Positions 22,079-33,159 of a stretch of DNA of 64,000 nucleotides are shown here, in pieces. The stretch's first letter is position 1. Each line of letters begins with the position of its first letter. The stretch is from Pyropia haitanensis (Eukaryota > Rhodophyta > Bangiophyceae > Bangiales > Bangiaceae): assembly GCA_008729055.1 (NCBI GenBank), contig SDUX01000004.1, positions 2,668,172 through 2,732,171 of the forward strand. Reading direction: 5' to 3'. Below the pieces are notes generated by a model. The model was not told where the DNA came from. It worked only from the letters and a program-made list of their open reading frames with translations, and made no database searches. The position numbers were made by a program, and so were the translations under genes.

Positions 22079-23471
22079 ATGAGGGCAACGGCAATGGCGG
22101 CGGCGGCGGCGGCGGCGTCGCGTGATCGTTACGGTGGGCGGCGGCGGTCGCGGCGGCCGGCCACGGCGGTGGCGGTGGCGGTCGCGACGGCGGCGGCGGG
22201 GGTGGCGGTCGCGGCGGTCGTGGCCGCCGCGGCGGCGGCGCTGGTGCGTGCCGCGCCGCCCGCAGGGGGGGGGGTGGGGGGAGCGCCCGCGCGGTCGGCG
22301 CCGCCGCCGCCGCGGCCGCGGCGGGGACGGCGGGCACGGCGGCCGCGGCCGCCGCGGCCGCCGCCGCGGCCGCGTCGGCGGGCGCGGCAGCAGCGGCGGC
22401 AGCAGCGGCGGCGGCAGCCGCTGTGACGGTGGCGGGCCGACAGGCGGAGCCGCCATTCGTGGCGGCTGCCGCCGACGGTGGTGGCCGCCGCGGCGGGTGG
22501 GTGGTGGAGGCGGCGGCACCCCCCGTGGGGGGTGTGGCGGCGGCGCCTCCCCCCCGCCGCGACGCGATGGCCGCCACCGTCGGCGGGGTGGTGGTGCTGT
22601 TTGGCGGCACCGCCGCGAATGGCCTGCCGCTGGGCGACACGTGGGTGTACGCGCCCGCCGCGAACGCGTGGCTGCCGCTGGTGCCGCCCGCCGACGCGGC
22701 GGCGGGGCGGACGGGCGTGCCGCCGCCGGTGGGGGGGGTGGGGGGGGGGGGAGGGGGGGGGGGCGGGGGCGGGTGACGCCGTACCCGCCCTGGGCTCCCC
22801 AGAGGATACCATCGCGTCGGCGGGGGGGACGGTCGAGGTGGCGCCGCTCGACGAGGCGGAGGTGGAGGAGGGGGATGGGGGGGAGGGCGTGGCGCGGCAA
22901 GCGGTGGGGGACGACGCGGACGGCGCAGACGGGGACGACGCCGCCGCCGGCCAAGGTGCGGGAGAAGGCGACGGCGGCGGCGACGATGGGCACGACGACG
23001 ATGATGTAGGCGACGGCGGTGAGGACCACGACGACGGCCACGGCGACGATGGGCACGACGACGACGATGAGTTTGGCGACCACGGCGACGGCCACGACGA
23101 CGGCCACGAGGACGGTCATGGCGACGGGGACGGCGCCTTTTCAGCCGACGACGGCACTGGGCATGGGGAGGCCGTGGTGGCGCCGCCCGCCCGCGCCGGC
23201 GGCGCGGTCGGCACCCTCCCCGACCCCGTGACGGGCGCGCCGACCTTTTACATTACCGGCGGCTCGGCGGGCGACGAAGCGCTGGACGACGTGTGGGCGC
23301 TGGACGTGGCGGCCGCCAAGTGGCGCCGCGTTGACGATGGCGGCAGCCGCGGCGACGACGCCGACGCGGACGCGGAAGCCGCGTTGGAGGCCGAAGCGGA
23401 AGCCGAAGCCGACGCGGCCGCCGACGCGGAAGCGCAAGCCGACGCGGACGCCGAAGCGGAAGCCGCGGCCG

Positions 23472-23507
<36 letters not shown>

Positions 23508-26367
23508 ACGCGGACGGCGACGACAGCGGCGGCCGCCCCGCGGCGCGCGCCTATGCCGCCGCGGCGGTGACGCCCGGCGGCTCGCTGCTCGTCTCGCACG
23601 GCCGCTCGTCGCGCCTCGCCCACTCGGACACGTGGGCGCTGACGCCCGTGGCGCCCGCGGCGGACGGCACGCCCCGCGCGGTGTGGCGCCGCGTCTCACC
23701 GCCGTCGTCGGCCTACGCGGCGGACCGGCCGCACGCGGGGTCCCACATGGCCGCCGCGCTGAGCGCGGGGGGGGACCTCTTCCTGTATGGCGGGTGCTAC
23801 TCGGGCGGGCGCACGGGGGGGGTGTGCCCGTCACAGGAGGGGTGGGTGCTCGTGGGGGCGGCTGCTGCGGCGGACGCCGCCGCTGCTGCGGTCCGTGGCA
23901 ACAGCTCCACGACCGTCGTCGATGGTGCCGACGACGGTGACCGTGTGGACGACGCCGACGGCGACGCGGAAGGCGTCGAGGTGGCGGCTGCTGCGCCGGC
24001 GGCGGCGCCAGTGTGGACGCCCCTCCCGCGGGTGCCATCCCCCCGCCTCGCCGGCGTGGCCGCGCCGGCGCTTCCTTCGTTGGCGGCGACCGACGGCGCT
24101 GACGGCGACACGGCGCACCTGGCGGTGCTGTGGGGCGGCCACGAGCTCCCCGCCCCGTCCGACACGTGGGCGGGCCGGCAGGTGCGGGCGGGGGTGGCCG
24201 CGTCGTCGGCGCTGGAGGTGGCCGTCGTGGACGTCCGGGCGGCCCAGTGGGAGCGGTCGACGGCGGCGCTGGTGGGCGACGCGACGCCCGAGGCGGAGCC
24301 AGAGGTGGTGGAGGAGGAGGAGGCGGATGATGAGGACGGCGGGTCCCTGTCGGTCGAGCGGCCGCCGGGCGTGCCCGACGGCCCGCCGCCGCCGCTGCCG
24401 CCGCTGCCGCCGGGCGTGGACGACACGATTGGCAGCGGGGACGACGGCTTTGACGACGCCGACGGCGGCCTTGTCGGCGTGGACGATGTGCAGGCGGCGG
24501 CGTTGGCGACGGGCATGGCCACCGCGGCGCGGCAGGGCGTGGCGCCGCCGCCGCCGGCCGCGACCGACGACGAGTCGGACACGATCGCGGCGGCCCAGAC
24601 GCCGCGCTCGGCGGCCGGTCCCGACGACGAGTCGGACACGATCGCGGCGGCCCAGACGCCGCGCTCGGCGGCCGGTCCCGACGACGAGTCGGACACGATC
24701 GCGGCGGCCCAAGACGACGCCGACCATCCAGGCACCACCGACGACGAGTCGGACACGATCGCGGCGGCCCAAGACGACGCCCACCACCCGACCACCACTG
24801 ACGACGAGTCGGACACGATCGCGGCGGCCCAAGACGACGCCCACCACCCGACCACCACTGACGACGAGTCGGACACGATCGCGGCCGCCCAGACCGCGCA
24901 CCAGCCGTTTGCCACGGACGACGAGTCGGACACGATCGCGAGCGCCCAAAACGGCGGCCCCGGCGCGGCGCCCGACGTTGCGCGTGGCGGCCGCGCGTCC
25001 GAGTCGCCGCTGCCCAAGCGCAGCGGCGCGTCCATCGTGACGGTCAACCCCGCCGACGGGCCGCCCGCTCCCCCAGGGGCGACCGGCGCCGTCGCGGGGG
25101 ACGAGCCCTACTACCTCATCCTCGGCGGGGAGCTGTCGTCGGGGCTGCTCGTCAGCACGCCCCTCCGCCTGCGGTACGTGTCGGCCGACACGGCGGCGGG
25201 GCTGTCGGTCGTTGCGGCGGGTGGGCCACTCCAGTCGACCCGCCGCGAGCCGTACTGGCCCCTCCCCGCGACGCACGGGGTGCTCATGGCGGCCGCGTTT
25301 GGCCTCCTCTTCCCGTCGGGCGGCCTCGCCGCGGCGGTGGTGCGCCTCGCCGGCATTGACGGCGACTCTGGCTGGCGCCATGTGCACTGGCCCGCGACGC
25401 TTGGCGGCGTCGCCGCCGCCTGGGGCGCCGCGTCCGTCGCGCTCTACGCCGCCCACACGCACGGCCCCAACTTTGTGCACGGCGCGCTCGGCGTGGCGCT
25501 GCTCGTCGGCGCGACCGTCCAGGCGGTTGGCGCCCTCCCCTCTGTCCGCCCTCGCCGCGGCGGCGGGCGCCGCGCCGTCGTGTGGGCGGTCGCCCACCGC
25601 TGGGGGGGGCGCGCGGTGCTAGCCGGGGGGGCGGTGAATGGCGTGCTGGGGCTGCGCCTCGCGCACGCGCCGGCCGGGTGGGGGTGGGCGTGGCTGGGCG
25701 TCGCCGCCGGCTGGGCGGTGGTATTTGCAGGGGTGGGCGCCGCGAACCGGCTGGTGGGGGCGACGCGGCGGTCGCGGCTCGCGAGGGCGCTGCGCAAGGA
25801 GGAGGGCGCGGGGGGCCGGGGGGGGGGGGCTCAACACCATCCACGGCGGCCGCCCGGCGGTGGGCGGGCGGGGCCGGCTGGTGCGGCACGGCAGCACGAC
25901 GAGCAGCAGCCGGGACAGCAGCACGAGTGGCGGCGGCAGCGGCGGTGGCGGCGGTGGCGGCGATGGCAGCAGCGGCCGCCTGCGGTCCGGTGCCAAGGCG
26001 GCGGCGGCGGCGGCGACAGCGGTGGCGGGCGGCGCGGGCCGAGGCGACGGCCGCCCGCCGCCGCCCGCTCCGCTGTCCCCCCGCTTCCTCGTCAGCCACC
26101 CGTCTGGCGGCCCGGCGGGCCTAACGCCGGGCTCCTCCTCGTCCACCTACGCCACCGCCGAAGGGGAGCTCCCCCAGCACCGCCGCTCGCCCGTCCCCCC
26201 CCCCGTCGCCCGTACCGGCGCGGCAGGCGGCGGTGGCGGCACGCCGACGCCACCGCCGCCCGCCGCCACGGCCGACGGCGGCGGCGGCGGCGACGGCCCG
26301 CCGTCACCGCCGTCGTGGCGCCCGCGGCGGCGGCGGTCGTCGGGCGCGTCGTCGGCGGCGGGTGGCG

Positions 26368-26413
<46 letters not shown>

Positions 26414-26776
26414 GGCGGCGGCGGCGGGCTCGTGGCGGCTGCCGCCGCCGTGGGCGCCGCCGCCGCCGCCGCCGCTGGTCGCGCCAGAGGGGGGGGGGGA
26501 GACGCGGCGAGCGTCGTCGACGCGCTCCGCCGGCGGCTGGGCACGCGGCCGCTCCCGGGGGGCGGCCACAGCCTTGGTGGTGGCGGTGGCGGCGGTGGTG
26601 GTGGTGGTGCGGGTGGGGGTGCCGGCGGTGGCGGCGCGGGGGGTGGCAGCTGGGGCGGCGGCCGCCCCTTTGTGCCGCCGCGGGTGCCGCGGGGGGTGGT
26701 GTACGAGGATAACGACACGGACGGGTGGGCGGCGTCGGCGCTGTACCGGAGCTTCCCGAGTGAGGAGGAGGCGTGA
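22079..26776 (+). CDS. Kelch-repeat / cytochrome b561 fusion protein
   Basis: The likely start is the ATG at 22079. A signal-peptide-like segment follows: an arginine-rich n-region, then an Ala/Val h-region at about 22160-22245. Kelch blades appear at 22585-22685 (VVVLFGGTAANGLPLGDTWVY), 23245-23335 (FYITGGS...DDVWALD...W), 23550-23700 and 23745-23810. Between them is an Asp/His-rich stretch (22960-23130), possibly metal-binding, and Ala/Asp repeats (23360-23520). A seven-copy acidic repeat covers 24566-24949. The C-terminal cytochrome b561 core (about 25255-25755) has five helices and the haem-ligand histidines in THGVLM (25274), HVHWP (25379/25385), VHGALGV (25478) and AHRWGGR (25595), the DOMON-b561 pattern. 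The role inferred is trans-membrane electron transfer with a luminal or external Kelch domain instead of DOMON. Frame changes are needed near G10 (22265), 22732-22763, G12 (25818) and G11 (26489). Confidence 0.65.
24566..24949 (+). repeat. Seven-copy 33-bp coding repeat (DDESDTIAAAQ)
   Basis: A 33-bp core encoding DDESDTIAAAQ occurs seven times, the last as DDESDTIASAQ. Variable spacers of 6-10 codons (e.g. TPRSAAGP, DDAHHPTTT) separate the copies. The core is almost identical at DNA level, even at synonymous positions, so the array is young or homogenised. It lies between the Kelch region and the b561 membrane core. Confidence 0.85.
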
Positions 26777-27459
26777 GGGGTCGGGTCGGCGGGTGGAGGG
26801 GGGGGGGGGGGGGGGGGTGGTAAGCGGTTGGTTGGTTTGTATGAGGGGTGGGGGGAGGGCGGAGGGGGGATGGGGGGGGGGGGGGGGGGGGGTGGCTCTC
26901 GGGGGGGAGCGGCACCCCCCGTACGCCGCGGGCGCCTGGCGACGGGCGGGGCCGCGCTTTTACATGGATACATCATGACCGGTTTGGACTTTTGCGAGCG
27001 GGGGGCACCGCCGCCGTCCTTGGCCGCCGCGCCTGGTCGCGGTGGCCGTTGCCGCGGCGGGAAAGAGGGACGGGGGAGGAGGGGGGAAACACGGGAGCCC
27101 GCTCCTGCAGTGTGGCCACCGCACCAGGCGAATCCAGCACCGCCCGCCGCACCCCCCGCTGGGGCCCATCCCCGGTACCGCCCACACCCCACAGGGGAGA
27201 CGACCACCCCCCGCGGCGCGGTCCAACGACTCGCCCGCTCGGCCGCCGGCTGGCGGTGCGGGCGTCCCCGCCGGCGGCACCACCCCCACCGCGGCCGCCC
27301 CTCCCACCGCGGGGGCGGCGTCCCGCCCGCCACGGGCGGCGGCCGCCGCCGCCGCCGCCGCCGCCGCTGCCGCGTGGCGAGCGGTGGGGATGGACCGGCG
27401 TCGGCGGCGGCGGCCGCCGCCACCGCCGCCGCGTGGCGAGCGGTGGGATGGACCAGAGA

Positions 27460-27491
<32 letters not shown>

Positions 27492-27843
27492 GTGGCGGCG
27501 GCGGCGGAGGCGACGCGGTGGCGGCACGGTCGGCAGACCGCCGCGACGGCGGTGGCGCCCAAATTTTTTTTGGGGGGGGGGGGGTATCCGGAAAAAGGGG
27601 GGGGGACGCCCGCCGCCCCCAGCGGGTGTGGCTTCCCCCCCCCGCCGCCCCCAGCGGGTGTGGCTTCCCCCCCCCGCCGCCCTCCCCACACCCCCTGCCA
27701 CCATGCCGAGCCGCCGCCGCCAGCTGCCGCGCCCCCGTCCGCGCACCGCCCACCCGGGCGTGGCGGTGCGGCGCGTCAGGCGGGCGGCGGGTTGGCGGCC
27801 CCCCCCCCCCCCAGCGGTCCGCCCCACCCGCGGGGATCCGCCG
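26777..27843. other. Convergent 3' spacer between Kelch/b561 and bZIP genes
   Basis: It opens with G-runs after the Kelch/b561 stop (about 26800-26820 and 26873-26892). ACATGGATACATCATGACC (26963) is an AT-rich island. From 27000 to 27550 the DNA is GC-rich with short (GGC)n/(CCG)n tracts. A roughly 31-bp unit (CCGCCCCCAGCGGGTGTGGC plus a C-run) is repeated at 27617-27680, after an AAATTTTTTTTGGG junction at 27561. No gene is supported. Confidence 0.5.
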
Positions 27844-28203
27844 TCACGGGCGCCCCCCCCCCCCCCCCCCGGGTCGGCCGGCGGCGCGCCCCCCCCCCCA
27901 CGGCGCCACCGCCGCCGCCACGGCCGGCGCCGCCGAGCGCGCCGGCGTCCCCCCCCCCTCACCGGCGGCGGCAGCGCCGCCCCCACTGCTGCCGTCGGCC
28001 ACGGCGGCGGCGGCGGCGGCGGCGGCGGCCGCCGCGCCCGCCGCCACCACCGCCGACGCGGCGGCAACGGCGGCGGCGAGGGCGGGCGTCAGCCCGGGGT
28101 CGCCCACCACGCCGACACGCCGGCCACGCCACGTCACTACCGTCCCGGGGGGAGGCGGCGCCAGCGCGTCGCGGTCGCCGCCGTCCCCACCGCCACCGCC
28201 GCT

Positions 28204-28245
<42 letters not shown>

Positions 28246-28976
28246 CGTACCGCCGCCGCCACCGCCGCCGCTGTCCGATCCGTGCTGGGCCGGCCGCAAC
28301 GCGACGGACAGCCATGGCGGTCGCCGCGGCGGCGGCCGTGACGGTGGCAACGGCAGCGGCGGGCGGGGTGGCGTCGGCGCACGGGCGGCCGTGCCGCGGC
28401 GAGCCGCCGCCCCGTCTGCCAGTGCCGCCACCGCCGCGTCGACCGCCGCGACGAGGCGGCCGACGGCGGGTGCCGACGCGGCCGCCGCCGCGGTCAGCGC
28501 CGCGTGCTGCGCCCGCGCGGCGGTGACGGCGGCGCCGAGGCCGGCGGTGTAGGCTTTGCGGCGGAGGCGGGATTTTTCGGCCGACTCGCGGTTCCGCCGC
28601 GCGCGGGTGCGGCGCTTGGCTTCCGCGGCGCTTAGGGGGGGGAGCGGAGTAGTGGCGGAGGGGGGGGGGCGTCTGGGGGGGGGAGGAGGCGGCGCCCAAA
28701 GGAAGGGGGGAGGTGGAGGGGGATGCTGCGTGGGGGGGAGGGGGGACGCCGCCGCCACCGCCGCCGCCGCCGTCGCCACCACCCCAGCCACTACCGCTGC
28801 TGCCGCCACCGCCGCCACCGCCGCCACCACCACCACTGTCACCACCGGCGCCCACCAGCACACGCCCACTGCCGCCGCCGCCGCCAGCGACGGTATAAAC
28901 AGCGTTGGCAGCCGCGGCAACCGCCGCCGCCGCCGCGCCACGCGATGCCGCCGCCGCCGCCGCCGCCGCGGCCGAC

Positions 28977-29014
<38 letters not shown>

Positions 29015-30100
29015 ACACCGCCCGCGTGCAGGCGTGGCCGCCAGTCCCGCCGCCGGCAATGGCGGCAGCGGCGGCACGGGCCGCCGTGGATGGGCCGCCG
29101 TGGCCGTGGCGGCCGTCACCCCGGCCACGAGCGGCGGGTCCCCCTGCGCCGTGTCGCCTCCTCGTTCCGGCGGTGGCGCCGCCCGAGCTGCTAGTGGCGG
29201 TGGCAGCAGCCGCGGCGGTAGCGTCGGTGCGAGGTGGCCGTCGGGTAGGGGCGGTGGGGAGCCGTCGCGACGACTGGTGACTCCCCGCGCGACGCGCGCG
29301 GGCACGCCCACCTCCCCCATCCCCGCCACGGGCAGCGGCGGCCGCGGTGGGGGGACGTCCGCAGCAACCACACGGGCGGCCGCGTCGGCCACTCCACCTG
29401 CCGCCGCTGTGCCCAGCGGCACCGGTACGTCGACGGAAGTGGCGGCGGCGGCCACGAGCGACGGCGTGCCCGCACGCGGCTGCTGGCCGCCGCCGCCCAC
29501 CGACGCGGCCGCCGACGCAGCCGGCGACGGCCGGGATGGGGACTGCCGCAGCGCCGGCGGCGCGGCGGCGGCGGCATCCGCTGTGGGCGGCCGCGACAGT
29601 GGGAGGGGGGAGCGGGGCGGAGCACCGGCGTGGGCGCTCCGCCGCGGCGGTGGCCCGCCGCCGCCGCCCGTGGCGGCGTCAGCGGCGGCGCTGGTGGGAG
29701 GCGCCGCGCTGGAGGCGGCGTGCCGGTCGGCGACGGGGGGTTGCGGGCAGCCGCCGGCCGCCACGCTGCCGCCGGCGTTGCTGCTGCTGCTGCTGCTGCT
29801 GCTGCCGCTGCCGCCGCGGGTGGGCGGCCGGCGATGGCCATTGGCGGTGGTCACCCCCCTGCTGTTCCCCTCCCGCCCACCCCCATCACCGCCGCTGCTG
29901 CCGCTACCATCCCCACCGCCGCCAGTACCGCTGCCGCCGCCGCTGTCGTTGCCGCTGTCGCTGTGGCGGTGCACCCCAGGCGAGGCGCCGCCGCCACCCC
30001 CCTGCCCCCCCCCCACCCCGCAGCCACCATCAACGGCGTGCACGGCGGCGGCCACCCGCGGGGGTGGCCAGCTACGACGGCCACCCCCCGGCGAGCCCAT
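27844..30100 (-). CDS. bZIP transcription factor with degenerate zipper
   Basis: The basic region is clear at about 28520-28620 on the minus strand: RRTRARRNRESAEKSRLRRK. It keeps the invariant N-x7-R of bZIP DNA-binding helices. The leucine positions that follow read L, A, L, S, L at seven-residue steps, so the zipper is short and weak. Upstream lies a long Ser/Ala/Pro/Gly-rich region including a poly-Ser run from (AGC)9 at about 29775-29805. Downstream is a piece that looks ordered (TVVTWRGRRVGVVGDPGLTP) before an Ala/Gly tail. The upstream part and the basic region are in different frames; the change falls in G/C runs between about 28650 and 28745. The 5' end is not certain: ATG 30100 is a convenient limit, and the gene may extend towards 30400. 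Such proteins bind ACGT-core sites such as G-boxes as dimers. Confidence 0.55.
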
Positions 30101-30756
30101 CCCCCCCCCACCCCCCCCCCCTCCACCTTCCCCTCTCCACACGCGCCACTCCCTTTCCCCTGCAGCCGCCACCCCCACCCCCACCGCCACCACCAGCACC
30201 CCCACCACCAGCACCAGCACCACCACCGCCGTGAAACCCGCCACGCCTCCCCCCCCAGCGGCGCCCCCCCCAGACCTGCGTCTCGTCCGTCGCTTGGGAC
30301 CGCCGCGTCGGCCGTGAGCGCCCGGCGGTCCCTGTTGGGCGTGCCGGCGCACACCAGACGGGCGCCAATGACGCCGGCAGAGGCCACTCACTGCCGGCAG
30401 GGGGGACGGCCGCCCGGGGGGTGACCGCCGCGGGATGGGGGGGGGCGGGTTGCCGCTCCGCGCCCCCCCAGCCGCCCCTCGCTCACGCCGGCACCCAACC
30501 GCCCGTCGACGGCCGCGGCGGCCACAGCCGCCGCCGGCGTGTCGGCAGCATCCACAGCGGGGAGCGCCCGCCCCTCCAGTCACGGGGTGGCGCCCCCCCC
30601 CCCCCCCCCACCCCCACGAGGCACCCCCCCCCCCTCACCTCCACTCCCCCCCCACCACACCCTCCCCCCACCCCCACCTCCACCCCCCCTCGTCCCCAGC
30701 GCCCCCACCCCGCCGCCCCCGACACCTACCACGCGACAGCCGCGGCAGCAGCGACC

Positions 30757-30788
<32 letters not shown>

Positions 30789-31367
30789 GGCAAACAGCCG
30801 ACACCACGACCGTCGCTTCATGATGGACGCCGCCGCCGTGGCGGTGGGCGCCCCGCGGGTACGCCACGGCAGCCGGCCACGACGCTGGGCGGGGAGTAGG
30901 GGGGGGGGCCGACGCGCCACGACGCGGCGTGGCGCGCCGCGCGTCGAAATAAACAGGGCGCTATCCTGATGGCGACGTGGGGGGGGGGGGGTGGAAGGGG
31001 GAAAGGTGGGGGAGGGGGGGTGGGGGAGGGGGGGGGGGGAGGCTGGCGGCACCCCGAGCCGGGGCGGAGCTGTGCCGCCGCGGCACGTGAGGGCCGGCGT
31101 CGGCAGCGCGGGGGGGCGGTGGCCGTGGAAACAAAAAAAAATGCAGCGGTCGCGGGGAGGGGGGGGGGGGGGGGGGGCGGCGGTGCCCGTCGGGAGGGCG
31201 AGGGCGAAATTTAGAGGGGAAGGGGGAGGCGGAGGACGACTGGGGGGGGGTGAGGGGAGGTCCCTCAACGGGACCAGACGATCAAGACGGGGGGAAGGGG
31301 AACAGGCGGCGGGGGGGGAGGGAAAGGGGGGACAGAGGTGCTATGCTAGGCTGCGGCAGGGGACGAG
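30101..31367. other. Spacer 5' of bZIP and 3' of EFL1
   Basis: C-rich blocks (30100-30125, 30590-30700), a (CAG)10 tract (about 30757-30787), an AATAAA on the plus strand (30948-30953) with no gene assigned to it, and G-rich DNA from 30980 to 31260. No ordered protein frame was found. Confidence 0.5.
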
Positions 31368-31514
31368 GGGGAGGGCGTCGGCAGGGGACAATGGGGAGGG
31401 CGTCGGCAGGGGACAATGGGGAGGGCGTCGGCAGGGGACAATGGGGAGGGCGTCGGCAGGGGACAATGGGGAGGGCGTCGGCAGGGGACAATGGGGAGGG
31501 CGTCGGCAGGGGGT
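31368..31514. repeat. 25-bp G-rich minisatellite, about six copies
   Basis: The unit GGGGAGGGCGTCGGCAGGGG plus ACAAT repeats with an exact 25-base period; CGTCGG occurs at 31376, 31401, 31426, 31451, 31476 and 31501. Copies are essentially identical. It lies about 140 bases beyond the EFL1 stop codon. The closely spaced GGG/GGGG blocks could form G-quadruplexes on the plus strand. Confidence 0.9.
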
Positions 31515-31560
31515 AGCGACTGGGAAACGGCCGTCGGCTGCGCTCTCACCCACCACCTAT

Positions 31561-31565
31561 TTACA
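31561..31565 (-). terminator. Possible polyadenylation signal of EFL1 (TGTAA)
   Basis: On the minus strand GATGTGTAAATAGG lies about 90 bases after the EFL1 stop. TGTAA is the usual signal in green algae; its use here is a guess based on position and on its being AT-rich within GC-rich DNA. Confidence 0.25.
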
Positions 31566-31654
31566 CATCCATCCGCGCACGTCCGTACCCGCCCCTTCCC
31601 CCCACGCCCCGCACCAGACCCCCCATCCCGTTCGTTGCCAGCCTCCACCCCCTC

Positions 31655-33118
31655 TCACTTTTTCCGCGCGAGCGTCCGCTGCTTCTCCGCCTTGTCCACA
31701 ATCCGCTCCTCCACGAGGAGCCCCTTGCGCTTGCGCACGGCCGTCACCAGCCGCCGCGCCAGGTTGTTGCCCGCGGCGGTGCCGTCCTCCACGCCCAGGT
31801 CTTCCCGCTCCTCCTCCGTCGATGGCACCCAGTACGGGTCGGCCGTGACCGCCGCCCAGCGGGCAAAGACCATTTGTGGGCGCGCGACGCCGCTGGTGCT
31901 CTTGCGGAGGTCGTCGGCAAAGCCAAACGACGCGCCGACGGGCACCTCCGCGTCCACGACAAAGACCGACGCCCGGTCGTCGACGGTCGCCTCGCGGGTG
32001 ACGCGGCCGCGGCGGCGGCCGAGCACGTTGTACGTGCCGCCGAGGCCGTCGGCGGATACCTGCACCGAGACGGCCAGCTGCGCCTCGGCGATGCGGGGGT
32101 TGGCGCCGAGCACCGCCCGGCGGACCGCCTCGCGGACGCCATTCATCAGGGGGCCCGCGGGGACCGTCGTGGAGGCGGGTGGTCCGTCACGGCCGCCGCC
32201 GCTGCCGCCGCCGCCAACGGTCAGGGAGAGGACGACCACCGCGACGGCGTGGAGGGGCTCCTCGCACAGTGGGCCCGCCGCGGTGGCCAGCTGGAAGCCG
32301 GATACGACGCACCGGCGGACGTCGCGCCGCAGGCGCGCCGTGACCGTGTCGGTGGCGCCGCTGCCGCCGTCGGCAGGCGGCGACGGCGCGTCGGCAGCCG
32401 CCGACCCCGCCACGCCGGCGATGCCAGCCGCCGAGGCCGCCGCGGCGGGCGCCTCTGCAAGCGTAAAGAGGGTGGCCACCGAGTCCCCGCGGCCGCCGGC
32501 CGCGTCCTCCCCCCCCCCCCCACGGCGGCACCGCCGAGCGCGGCGGCGGCGCCGTCCACCCCCGCCCCCGCCGGCGGCGGCGGCCCGACCAGCACGTTGG
32601 CGCCAAACCCCCGCGGCCCCGCCGCCCACACGCGGCCACCCAAGAGGCGCGACCAGCCCGCGTGCCACGCGTCGGCCGCGGCGGCGCCCGCCGCGCCGAC
32701 CGTCTCGGGGTCCGCCGCGTCCGCGGCGAGCGCCGCCGCCAGCCGCCGCCGCAGCCGCTGCCGCGTGTCGGCGTCGCCGCCGAGGGGGCCGGGCGCCAGC
32801 TCCCCGCCGCCGCCGCCCCCGCCGCCGCCATCGCCGCCCAGGCCACCAGCGCCACCACTGCCGGCGCTACCGACGCCGCGCATGCGTGGGGCGGCCGCGT
32901 CGAGCACCCCCGCCAGGCGCGGTGGCAGTGGCGCAACGGCCAGCCGTACGACAATGCCGCCCACCACCGCGGCCTCGACGCGGCCCAGCGCTACCGCCGC
33001 CGGCAGCGACGCGCGCTCGTCGGGCGTCAGCGGTGCGGCGGCAGCGTCCGCGTGGCCAGCAGCAACCGCGTCGGGGGCGGCGGCGTCGCCGCCGCCGCCC
33101 GCCAGAGGCACGGGCCCC

Positions 33119-33159
<41 letters not shown>

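Noticed and set aside
24566..24949. CRISPR-like array (33-bp repeats with spacers)
   Set aside because: Repeats are in frame within a coding region, spacers are short and partly repeated, and the genome is eukaryotic.
30434..30900. Plus-strand Pro/His/Ser-rich frames over the C-rich region
   Set aside because: Low complexity only; they overlap simple repeats, including (CAG)10.
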